Shown here one piece after another: positions 49,094 to 62,724 of a stretch of DNA of 64,000 nt. The stretch lies in the NCBI RefSeq assembly GCF_001638985.1, contig NW_017265174.1, positions 12,113-76,112 of the forward strand, given 5' to 3'. A program made the position numbers and the translations under genes. Each line of letters starts with the position of its first letter. Within the stretch, counting starts at the first letter, position 1. This DNA comes from Phycomyces blakesleeanus NRRL 1555(-) (Eukaryota; Mucoromycota; Mucoromycetes; Mucorales; Phycomycetaceae). Under the pieces are notes generated by a model that saw nothing but the letters and a program-made list of their open reading frames with translations, was not told the DNA's origin and searched no databases.

Positions 49094-50737
49094 ATGGTCC
49101 TCGTTCGCTCAACTATATTTGCCTTGGTTACTCTTCAATTGCTCAACTCTATCAACTGTGCCCCTGTTAACCAGTCCACATCCGGCACCACAACTCAATC
49201 AAACTCCATAAGCACCATCAAGGCTATTGGAACCTCTACAACAACAGCAACCACCAGTCCCTTGACATCTTCCAAAACTACCACCACCCTATCATCCTCC
49301 ACTTCCAAGACCACTTCAAAGACCACTTCCAAGACCACTTCAAAGACCACTTCCAAGTCTACCTCCAAGTCTACCTCCAAGTCTACCTCCAAGGCTACCT
49401 CCAAGTCTACTTCCAAGTCAACCAAAACAACTGCCAAGACTACTGCCAAGAGTTCTCCCACCGAAAAACCAGACGCAGCCACAGACAAAAAGACCAATGC
49501 AGATGATGGTAAGAACACGGCCGACACTAGTGGAACAACCGGTGTAGCCTCCCGTGTGTCTGTCAGCACTTCCAAGACAGCCTGCTCCAACAAAAAGGTC
49601 GATTTCACAAAGAACCTAGGCGGGTGGAAAGAAGAATACGGCTCGACTAATCTCTATGAAATCACCAGCCAAGGTCTACGCATGAAATTGTTGGCACCCA
49701 ATGAATATATTCCCAAGATTGATAATTCAACAGGTCAGTTTAGTTCATTTAGTTCTTGTTATACATATACATATCTGTACATACATATATCCTTGTATGC
49801 CTCTATCTGTGTCTGTGTTAATGCTTCTTATCCATTGATTCTCGTATACTAATTTTTTTTTGTATAGGTCTTCCATACAATCTTTATGAGGGAACTGGTC
49901 CTACATTTAACCCTCCAAACTACATGCAGTACGGCAAGTTCACAGCTACCATCAAGGCTGCACCTGAAGGTGGCGCTGTTACTGCAATCATTCTCATTGC
50001 CGACAATGGCGACGAGATTGACTATGAGCTGATAGGAGGTACATATATACATATATATATTTCTCCCTTTTGAAGAAGTTATATCTTGATATCTTTACTA
50101 ATCTAAATTCAAATCCATATCCGTGTTTCGCTTCCTACTGTAGCTGACGACCAGCACGCACAGTAAGTATCTTTATATAAATCAACAAATCTACTTTTTC
50201 TTTCTTTCTTTATATATATATATATATTGAATCAATAGGAGCAAATAGATATAAATTGGGCGTTCTAACTTTTATTATTATATAGAACCAATTACTTTTG
50301 GGGACAGCAGCCTGTCGTAGGTGTCAATGGCGGTATTCATGATGTATCTGGTAGCATCTATAGCCAATTCCATACCTATACGATTAACTGGTAAGATATA
50401 GACATAATATCTATTGGTTTATTAATGTTTGGTTACTTGTAGGACTCCTGAGAAAATTGATTGGATCATCGATGGTGAAAAGGTTCGAACAAAGAACATG
50501 AAGGATACATGCAGTGGAGGTGTCTGCAAATACCCAACTCATCCTGCGTAAGTTTAATAATTCCTTGCATCCTCAACATAACAGAATAAGTAGGCAGAAT
50601 ATACTAATAATAATAATAATAATAATAATTTATTTATTATCTATACAGTCGTGTCCAGATTGGCCTTTGGGATGGCAGTAGAGAGTCTGGTACAGCCGAA
50701 TGGGCGCATGGACCTATCAATGTAAGTTGAACCATAA

Positions 50738-50779
<42 letters not shown>

Positions 50780-50870
50780 TCTTATTTAGTGGAGCAAGAC
50801 AAAGGTTATTTCCTCCTACATAAAGGAGTTGACTGTCGAATGTAATCCCGAGTATAATACCATCAGCTAA
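49094..50870 (+). CDS. Secreted GH16 / CRH-type cell-wall transglycosylase-like enzyme
   Basis: Seven exons (49094-49733, 49868-50038, 50144-50162, 50286-50390, 50443-50547, 50649-50721, 50790-50870) sum to 1,194 nt (397 aa). A signal peptide (MVLVRSTIFALVTLQLLNSINCA) leads into about 120 residues of Ser/Thr/Lys repeats built on SKTT and SKST units, a likely O-glycosylated stalk. The GH16 catalytic motif GDEIDYELIG spans the end of exon 2; its two Glu residues should be nucleophile and acid/base. WTPEKIDWIIDGEKVR and RVQIGLWDGSRESGTAEWA are hallmark CRH/XTH segments. CRH enzymes link chitin to glucan outside the cell. No chitin-binding module and no C-terminal GPI signal are visible, so the protein is probably secreted or held by its stalk. 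Confidence 0.9.
50738..50779. repeat. (AAT)n microsatellite in GH16 intron 6
   Basis: About 14 uninterrupted units fill most of a 68-nt intron. A second (AAT)n lies in intron 5 at about 50605-50630. Confidence 0.9.
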
Positions 50871-51233
50871 AAAAGAAAAAAGAAAGAAAAAGAGTCTAGA
50901 AGAGAGATGGGGGAGTCAGACCCTCTTATCATTATATTTTTATTATTATTACTTTTATTCATTTATTCATTTATTCATCATATCAACCAAGCCTATTCAT
51001 CTACTTTTCCTGGTTATCTGATTACCCTACCTACATTTCTCTTTGTTTCAATTCAATTCAATTCAATTCAATTCAATGATTTCATACACATCTTTCGACC
51101 TCTCTTTCTTCTTATACGAAAGAAAGCGAAATCTTCATCTTAAAGAAGATATACTATATTATTGTTATCATTATTATTAGAGTTTAAAGATATCTGACAG
51201 TTTCCTTACAATTTTTCACTTTATTTCTTTAAA

Positions 51234-51264
<31 letters not shown>

Positions 51265-51400
51265 CATTTTTGTTGGTATTAAATAAACAATTTTCTTTTC
51301 TTTTCTTTATATATTTATTTAATATTTCATAAAGATTAATTAGAGGAGAAAATTATATGAGAAAATGTGTATTTATTGATTCATTTTAAAGGAGAGTTAC

Positions 51401-51434
<34 letters not shown>

Positions 51435-52622
51435 ATTATTATTTTGACCCACACAAAGATTAAAGAGAGCAATCGGTTGCCTAGAAACCATTGTCTTTCT
51501 TTTTTGGTTCGTTAATTTTGTCCCCTTGCCCTACAATCTGTAAAATTATAAGAAATAGAGAGGGAGATTTCTTATTTGTTTATCGTGCACGTAGATTCTA
51601 AACAGTAACAATAGTGTACATAACTATTGATATTGATATTAATTTCCGTAATGTACACCTTTATTACATTTTGTGAAATGTAATCTATAATCTGCACAAA
51701 GCTTTAGGTATTCATCTTGTTGCTTATCCCAATAGACAGACAACCAAACGAAACCTTAGCCCCATAATCATATACATTGTGTAGTGTAGTGTAGTGTAGT
51801 GTAGTGTACCTTCTAACCTCAGCTTTGTATATCCAAGAGCCAGCTGCATAAGGATTTGACGTTTATTAAAATACTTGTCTTTACAATTTCTAAATATTTA
51901 TACTGTGCCCTTTAATGATTTACTGAAATTACAAGTACTACACTAAATATATGAATCTTTTTTCTACCATTCTTTTTCTTCATTTTTTTTTGTTTTTTTT
52001 TGGGAGTTTTATCAACTACAGAAATGATATCATTGTAATATTCACAAAAGATTATATGTTTTTTGTTCAAAGAAAAAAAATATAAAAAATGAAAATAAAA
52101 AACTCGATTGAGTACCCCCCTCTCCCTTACTCATATATATATATATATATTTCAAAAAATAAAATAAAAAATTCTGTTGTCATTTTAGGCTTAGTCTAAC
52201 CAACAAACAAACCATTTCTCTTTCTTTCTTTTATTTATTTATTTATTTATATATAAAAGTCTTAGACTGTCTTTTTATTTTTATATATATAAAATAAAAT
52301 AAAATAAAATAAAAACAAACAAAAAAAAATAATAATCCCAGGTTGGTTATTTGCTGCGGTATCAAAAAATAAAACATAGGCACACAACAGGATGCCTCTT
52401 CGTCATATTATTCCAAATATGGAAACTCCAAAAAAATTAAAAAAAAAAAAAAAAAAAGAAAGAAATATTGACCTCGTACATCCTCTTTACTCGCTCTTTA
52501 TTTTATATTATTTTATATTATATTATATATAAATTAAAAAAGAAAAAAAAAAGTATAAAGAAATATATATATATATAATTTATTTAATTTTTTTTTTGGT
52601 TTTTTATATATTTTATTGAAAG
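50871..52622. other. Intergenic region between GH16 gene and DED1
   Basis: No gene seen. Contains (AATTC)n at about 51050-51076, (TA)n at 51233-51260 and 51404-51431, (GTGTA)n at 51779-51807 and an (AAAAT)n/(A)n-rich leader before the DED1 ATG. Confidence 0.55.
51779..51807. repeat. (GTGTA)n pentanucleotide array
   Basis: Five to six units; reverse complement of the array at 48663-48725. Confidence 0.85.
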
Positions 52623-55377
<2,755 letters not shown>

Positions 55378-56199
55378 GCAACCGAGAAGAAACAAGCATG
55401 AAAGAAATGAATGAATGAAACGAAAGAAACGAAAGAAACGAATGAATGAATCAACACAGAGAAGAGAGAAGAAGAATATGATGATGATGATGACAACGAC
55501 GACGACGACGACGATAAAGAAAAATGAAAGAAATGAAAGAACGAAAAGAAGTAAAAAAAAAAAAAAGAAAAAGAAAGAAAAAATCAGACATACAGAACAT
55601 ACTTCATACATAACATATATAACATCTATACACACGGTCCAAGCAAAAAAAAAAAAGAAAAAAAAAAAAGGCATTGACTACCCCCAAATCTCACAACTGT
55701 GTATATTTTTTATTTCTATTTTTTTATTATTATTTTTTTATATATATTTATTGCTTTGATTCCCGCGTATTTTTTTTTTATTTTATTTTTTTATTGTTAT
55801 ATTTATTTTATTATTTCTTTACTTTGTTACCCTATATTTTTTCTGTTATTTTCTGTTATTTGATAGACAATTTTTTTTTTATATTATTTATATTATTATT
55901 ATTTTCTCAAGCTCTTTCTCTCTCTTTCTCTCCCTTATCTCTTTCTCTTTTTATTTTATTTTATTTTTATATTCATTATATATATATATATTAATATTAA
56001 TATTAATAAAAATTGATATATGAAGTCCAACAAGTAGATAAATTATTAATGCAATATTGATTTTTTTGTTTGTACGAATTTCTTATACAGTAAAGGCGAA
56101 TGAAAAGTGGTTTATTAGAATTAGAATAATTGGCTCGAACTTGTCTGGTGTGGTTAGTGGCACAAAGAGACAGTCGCCCGTTTCTGTTGTACGCGTTGG
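55378..56199. other. DED1 3' region, low-complexity DNA
   Basis: Purine-rich (GAAAGAAACGAAAGAAACG, GACGACGACG) and then T-rich tracts. Open frames here are low-complexity artefacts. Confidence 0.6.
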
Positions 56200-57600
56200 C
56201 TACGTTTTGTGGGTGGTCAATTGTACCAAACCAATGTAATGTTGTTGTGGGAGGCGCGAGCGTTTGTCCTGTAGACTGCGGATAAGCCGGTTTGTGGATG
56301 CAGGCATATTTTCCATCGCTACTGCTCTATACCCACAATTGCCGTCTGCTTCTGAAGAAAAAAATATCTCGGATATTTGACTTGGTGCGATTGCCAAAGT
56401 GAGGGAAATTACTTGTAAACAAGTGTTTACCCAAGTATTCTTTGCCATCCATTTCTTTTTTCTGATAGTATATATTATTTATAGTTAACAAACTGTTTCT
56501 AGCAAATATAACAGCACTTTGTATACCTTTCAAGAAAAGTTCCAGCTTCTTTTTTGCAAGGCCGAGGCACACCTTAATCTCCTTATTTTCTTCTTCAGAA
56601 TTGTATGCTTCAAAGCAATTTGTTCGAGATGACCGGTCAACTCATCCAGAAGCCTCTTTTGTCGCCAGTCTCATCTTCCTTCATTGGTGATTGCATTCCT
56701 CAATGCTTTCTTATTGTCGGTGGTAAACACACTTGGGAGAACAGTTGTTGTTGTAGTCCTTTTGGCCGTTACTGCTGCTATCACCCACATCTGGACAAAC
56801 GGAATCGCGCAGACACCAAAGTTTACCAAGAGATAGTTGGCTGTTGTTTTGTGTTCCACCCAAGCTCTAGCAATCGGAAACGTCATCAAAGTCGTACGAG
56901 AATTTCCTCTGACGTTGCTGGTACCAACAATGTTGACAAAAGTCATTCGATGGCTATTCGTCTTATATTGTTCGGACTTTCCAAACTGCTGCTTGATATT
57001 GGTGAATCCATTTTTCTTCAAAATCGTTGACGATTGTGGAAACATTATCATTGTCCTCCAGGTGCTTTGTGACAAGAATCTTGGCTTCAGGGGAGAGTTT
57101 TCGATGCATGGCATATTCTCTACCGTCTTCCACAATTGGATGATTATGTTTTGCCTTGTGGGAGTGTGACTACAGTCTTTCTTTTCTTCTTTTTTTTTTC
57201 TTTCGAGGCATACACAAAACATAAATGACCACTCTTCTGGGTTTCCTTTTATGCGTTGTCTCTCCCACCCAGGAAGAGGGGTTTTCTTGGTTGACAAAGG
57301 CTTTTGGATCAACTTTCTCGGTATTTCTAGTGTCTCTCTATATTCACCATAGTACTTACAGATCATTCTTATACGGGTGCTTGAAGAAGAATAAGCGATG
57401 AATCCAATATTATGCTTAGCCCCATATGCCTTGGCAGGATTCACGAACAACTAGAGTTGAAGAGAATTCTCTTCCGGCAAGAAGTATCGGATTAAACTTG
57501 GTCAAGACAGCAACGTACTTCTTTGAAGAAGTCTCACGGGCAATGACAAGGTCATTGGTGTTGTTGATGTTAAATGTAAAAAAAAAGGGGTGGGGCAGTG
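56200..57600 (-). pseudogene. MULE-type transposase fused to OTU protease domain, fossil
   Basis: Read from right to left on the minus strand, three parts of one protein can be followed through frame changes. First comes a FAR1-like DNA-binding N-terminus (REFSSTLVV, then NPAKAYGAKHNIGFIAYSSS and RIRMICKYYGEYRE, about 57500-57330). Next is transposase core sequence ending in VFTTDNKKALRNAITN, the catalytic-region motif of MULE enzymes (about 56720-56670). Last is an OTU-type cysteine protease start, EADGNCGYRAVAM (about 56350-56310), whose Cys would be catalytic. Frameshifts break it near 57430, 57250, 56670 and 56350. Transposase-OTU fusions are known in Mutator-like elements of fungi. No terminal inverted repeats were found. 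Dead copy. Confidence 0.72.
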
Positions 57601-58573
57601 ATTTTTATTGGTAAACTGATGAACTGTTTATCTAGCCCCCCCTCAAAAAATTAAGCATTTGGCTAAACACGTGAAGTAAATGTGGTAAGATATATTCCGG
57701 CTGTCCCGCCAAAATGGTATTTGCATAAACACGTGACTGGACGACGTAACATAATTTCAAGCTGTCCGTAAGGCTTACCATTTTAATTGGACGTGACATT
57801 ATTTGTTGGAAGCACTGTATATATGTATATATACATATATATCTACATACATAAATACATATAAAAATGACATCATAAAAGAACAGTCTAGTCAATTATA
57901 TATTATACATATAAGCATGAACATGCATATTATCTTGTGCGTGTGTATTATGTGAATTAAGTAAGTGTGTGACTATATTGGTATTGGTAAGCGTCTGTAG
58001 ATGTAATAAAACTATATACATGTTGTCTATATAGTTTATTGTATTTAAAGCCTTTACCCATGATGGGTGTAATTCAAATTTAACAGAAAAAATTTTTTTT
58101 AAAGAAATAAATAAATAATAAGTTGGCGCAATTATTTATATTTTGTATTATATAATTCCAAGAATATATGTTTATCAGAAACAACAAAAATTTGCTTATA
58201 TTTGTACATTTTATATATAGTATACATTTTAGAAATAACCTTTTTTTTTTAAATAAAAATAAATGAGTAAGTAGGTGAGGGAGGGAGTTGTGAGATATAT
58301 ATATATATATATAAAGAGATATTTAGGTGGAAGTAAAAGATAGTTAGATAGTTAGATAAAGAGGGTGTGTGTATATGTTTGTATGTTTGTATGTGTATGC
58401 TTATGAGTATGCAATATGTATATATAAATATGTTTGTTAAAGGTGTAGTGTATGTGTATATTTGTGGGTGTATATATATATATATATCCTTGCAACAATT
58501 CAACAGCAAGAGTATACCTCTTTAGAATGTATACACCAATACACATACACCAACACAACACATACATACACAA

Positions 58574-58607
<34 letters not shown>

Positions 58608-58678
58608 CTTCTTCTTCTTTTGGTATTTTCTCTTTTCTTTTGTTCTGTCTCTATTATATATATATTATGGTGATTGTT
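57601..58678. other. Intergenic, microsatellite-rich
   Basis: (TA)n/(TATG)n tracts at 57820-57860 and 58290-58320 and a 35-bp TA run at 58573-58606. The stretch 57640-57790 with two AACACGTGA words may belong to the MULE fossil's end. No gene is supported. Confidence 0.5.
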
Positions 58679-60173
58679 CTAGTCGGATTTGAAATCTTCA
58701 ATAAGAGCTTCAATTGACTCCTTGGTACCAAAAATAAGACCAACGATTCCCAGAATAACGACTAGTCCGCACCAAATGAGCTCATAGAAAGGCTTGTTTC
58801 GGAAACCGGTCAGACGCAGGTAGAACATGACCGGAAAGATGAAAATCAGAGTACAGTTGGCAAAGGCTCCCAACAAGGACATCAGATCGTCAAAGTGTGG
58901 GACCGAGACACCGATTACTCCAAGGATAACCAGGATCACGATTCGCAGGAATGCACGCACAAAGAATTCGCCCCATTTGCCCAGCCTGGCCACAGTGATA
59001 TTGCACATCTCTTCGATGTCGAGTGAGAGCGAGGTGATCAGGATTGGCGCGGCTGTCAGGACGTGGATGGTCATCAAGACAATTGCGATCGTGCGTGGCA
59101 CACCGGTCGGGATACTGTTGTAGATCGGACTCAGGACGGTTGTGCCGTAGATGTAGTAGCCCGGAACAGCTGTGACGATGTACATGATTGCGCAGGTCGA
59201 GAGGCCGGCAGCCAAGACCATAGGCCACTGCTTGGGCGACTTCATGGACGCCTCGACGTGGGGGTAGACGACATTGCCGCCAAACGAGAACGAGATGGTA
59301 CTGAGGGCGATGGGGAACTGGTCCCAGATGACAGGGTTGTGCTGGATGTTGGTCTGGTTCTTTTGGTCGAGACAGGCCATCACAAGCACGATGACGACCA
59401 CGATGAGGGTTGCTGCAGCTCCAAATGCACTCATGAATGCGACTTCCTTCATAGATTTGACGAGCACGAATGGAATGGCCACGATTGCGCAGGATATAAT
59501 GATCCAAGGGGTGTTGCCCAGCTCGGCCACGGTTCCCTGACAGAGCTGGTTGAGATTACTGCCGGACAGGACCATGTAGAGAACCGGGGCGCCAAGAAGG
59601 AGAATGAAGTTGAAAAAAAAGGTGACCCATCCACCGACGAATCCGAATGCTGCTGTTGCAATGTCTTTGTAGGTATGTAGTCTGTGTTTTCCACAAGCAT
59701 AAAGGCAACGGACCAAGATTATTCCAGTGTACTATAAGTAAGTAAGTAAGTAAGTTAAAGATGTTGATAAATATTAAACACTAAATACTAAATACTAAAT
59801 TCGATTTGAATTTTTTTAAAAAAAAAATATTTACAATTGACATTGCCCAGGCTAGGAATATTACAAACACACCGATCCATCCACCCTGTTTCAAGGCATA
59901 TGGCAGACCGAGTGTTCCAGTACCAGCAACCACACACACTACGTTAAAGTATGCAAGGAATGATGATCCTGCTCCTTCACGGTCAATGTCTTTGAAGGAC
60001 TGATCTGCCGAATCAACAACTATAGAGCTCTATGAGTACTTGTTCAATTGATCCTACAAGCTTTACTATTATTATTTTTTCGTACCACTAAATGCTTCAA
60101 ATGACACATGGTCTTGTATGTCGACCGACTGTTTCTTCTCTTCGTCAATCGCCTTTTGATTCTTTGAATTCAT
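58679..60173 (-). CDS. Vacuolar-type amino-acid transporter (AAAP family, AVT-like)
   Basis: Three exons (60173-60086, 60019-59835, 59731-58679) sum to 1,326 nt (441 aa). The AAAP/Aa_trans family moves neutral amino acids across vacuole, lysosome or plasma membranes with protons. TM1 carries the family signature VCVVAGTGTLGLPYALKQGG, the substrate site. About ten more hydrophobic segments follow, with FSFGGNVVYPHVEASMKSP in the middle and FRNKPFYELIWCGLVVILG near the end. The short acidic N-terminus (KAIDEEKKQSVDIQDHVSF) is cytosolic and resembles that of AVT1/VIAAT-type proteins. Exon 3 is GC-rich compared with its introns and flanks. AVT1 versus AVT3/4 grouping cannot be decided by eye. Confidence 0.88.
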
Positions 60174-61632
60174 AAGGGAGTATGTTTTATAGAATTATTT
60201 TTTTTATGTGTATATATAAGATGCAATAAGTCAATAAGAAAGAAAAGAAAAGAAAATATTTAAAAAGAAGGATAAATTATTATATATATATATATATTTT
60301 GTATGTGTGTATAAAAATTGTATATAATTAATTTTTAATCAACTAACTATTTATGTATACTATGTATATATAGTGTATAAAATAGTTAATAAAAAATATA
60401 TAAAAGAAAGAGAGAGAGAGAGAGAGAGGGTAAAGAAATAAGAAGAAGAAGAAGAAAATGAAAAGTAAAGAAGTCAAAATTGACTATTATTTATTTTTTT
60501 TTATATTTTTTTTATATAGATTTATATGTATCTATGTACTTTAATTTTAATTTATATATAAATAAATACTTCATTTTGTTGCCATGGTTTTATAGTTTGG
60601 CAAGTTTATTTTGTATGTGTGTATATATATATATACATATATATATCTGCGTATATCAAATGCATTATAATTGTGATACAGATATATATACATAAATATA
60701 AGCTCTAATAATTCAATGCGTCTGGTCTGATCTCTATATAAATCATCCTTGTGTATCTAAATCTTCCTTGTGTGTCTCATTCTCTCGCTCTTTTGAGCCT
60801 ACCGATGTATGTGTGTATATATATATAAAAAGTAGATGTATTGTACTTGTGTTGTACTGGTTCACACTCAGATTCATGTCTTTTTTTTTCTTTTTTGTCT
60901 GGTTGGATGAGGACTACTTGAGTCATATGGCCCTTCATCCACATATATCTTTTGGATTTTATTAATCTGACATTTAATTTAATTTTTTTTTGCTAAAAAA
61001 AAAAGAACCAACAAGAGATGATTACCTTTATTCTCTCAGGCACACTTGCACTACAAGCACTACAAGCACTACATTGAACTGCATTGAATTGAATCGAATT
61101 GAATTGAATTGCATAAAAGATAATGAGTTATATATAATATGATATGGTTATTTGTCAATTAGAGTATAATATACCATTGTAAATAAAGACCATGTTCTCT
61201 TTTTATTATTATTAATCATCGGTTTAAAATGATGGATACTGGTCCTTAAGACCCTGCCTTGATTCAATTTCCCACGAAAAAAAACACATAAAATAAAAAG
61301 AAAGTAATAGTAATAGTAATAATAGTAATCTAAGTTGGTGCAACAAGATCAAAACCAAACTTAATCTCCATAGTAACCATATTTTTTTTCTTTCTTTCTT
61401 ATATCTATTTCTTTTGTGATCGAAAGATACATTTATATAAATTTTATATGCATGTGGATTTGTGTATCACAACTTACCAATGATACACTCTTTATTTTAC
61501 TTCTTTCTATTTTCTTAACAGCACAGATATATATATATAATCTATAGTCGTACAACTTTTTATTACTATCCTTTGTTCACAAATTGAATATCGTTCGAGA
61601 ATTGGTCTGCAATAACTATATACTTTATTTTA

Positions 61633-61665
<33 letters not shown>

Positions 61666-62535
61666 TTGTCCCTGGGTACCAATATAGACAAGGGTCATGT
61701 TTTATTGATAAAAAAAAAGATCATAGATCATAGATGAAAGATGGAGGTTGAATATTACGATATTCTCTCTCTCTCTTTTTTTCCCTGTTTGACCTAAAGA
61801 GCCACATACTATCGAAACAATTCAATTCAATTCAACTCAATTCAAATCCTCACACTTTACTGTTAAATATATATATACATAGTATCGATATTCATATATC
61901 TCTTATAACCCGGAGAAAAAAAATGAATTTAAAAAATGTTGGTGGGAAGATACTCAAAGAAGTGTATAATATAGTAACACTTGAACCAATCTCTTGTTCT
62001 TCTTCTTCTTGTTCATTCGACTTTGACAAATATATTAACTATAAAACTAGAAAAGATATTTAAAACAAAAACATTGTTCCTATCACAAAATATCTAATAT
62101 CCTTCATGACTAAATTCAAGTCTTAATATCTCAATCAAAGTCAAAATACAGTTCCAATTCTATAGAAACAAGATATATATATATATATGTGTGTGTGTAT
62201 TGGCAAGTAAAGCAGACTTGGTCTTGATGTTTAATCCACTGAAATAACTACAATAAATGTTCTGTAGAAATGTCATTGGTATACTGATTTCTATTCAATA
62301 CTCAAAAACCACCCAAAAATATTAAAAATCATTAAACATGTTTTTTTTTACATTTATCATCTTGATTTAACACAAAAATCGAAAATGACTATCGACATGA
62401 TTAAAATTATTATATAGCAACAGATTACCAACAGGAAACTCAAGGTGTATACAGTAGCTATAATATATACAGAGTATTGATCTATTGATTGGGAAATATA
62501 ACAAAATAAAGACGTTCAAGTACTATAGTAAAGGT
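60174..62535. other. Intergenic region with no recognised gene
   Basis: The first 300 bases are the transporter promoter (GA-rich tract at 60411-60428). Later sequence is AT-rich with (TA)n, (TTA)n at 61635-61664, (GAATT)n near 61085-61110 and CAATT repeats near 61820. No coding or RNA gene signal was seen. Confidence 0.55.
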
Positions 62536-62724
62536 GAATTCAAATATTGTGCCCTATTAATTAAATACTATCGAGGACACTTTAATCAGAGTGCATGTAC
62601 TTTCACATATGACAATAAGTCAAAAGAGAGGCTGACTAGTATTTCAGGGATATATTGTTACCTTTATAAACTATATACTTTATTACAAGCATACTATTTA
62701 TTGAATTATTGTACAAATCAATGA
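62536..62724 (-). repeat. F-box family 3' flank (copy C)
   Basis: Reverse complement is nearly identical to 43215-43393; the match ends at the GGGCACAATA block, beyond which the two loci are unrelated. This marks one breakpoint of the duplication. Confidence 0.85.

Noticed and set aside
49195..49608. Antisense frame of repeated VxLEVDLEV units opposite the GH16 gene
   Set aside because: Direct reflection of the SKTT/SKST repeat on the coding strand.
55415..55994. Lys/Arg and Phe/Leu-rich frames after DED1
   Set aside because: Translations of purine and T-rich low-complexity DNA.
59063..59680. 205-codon open frame antisense to the AVT transporter, and a 205-codon shifted frame at 58890-59507 in the same strand
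   Set aside because: Both are shadows of the codon-biased transporter exon; the charged compositions have no membrane or domain pattern.
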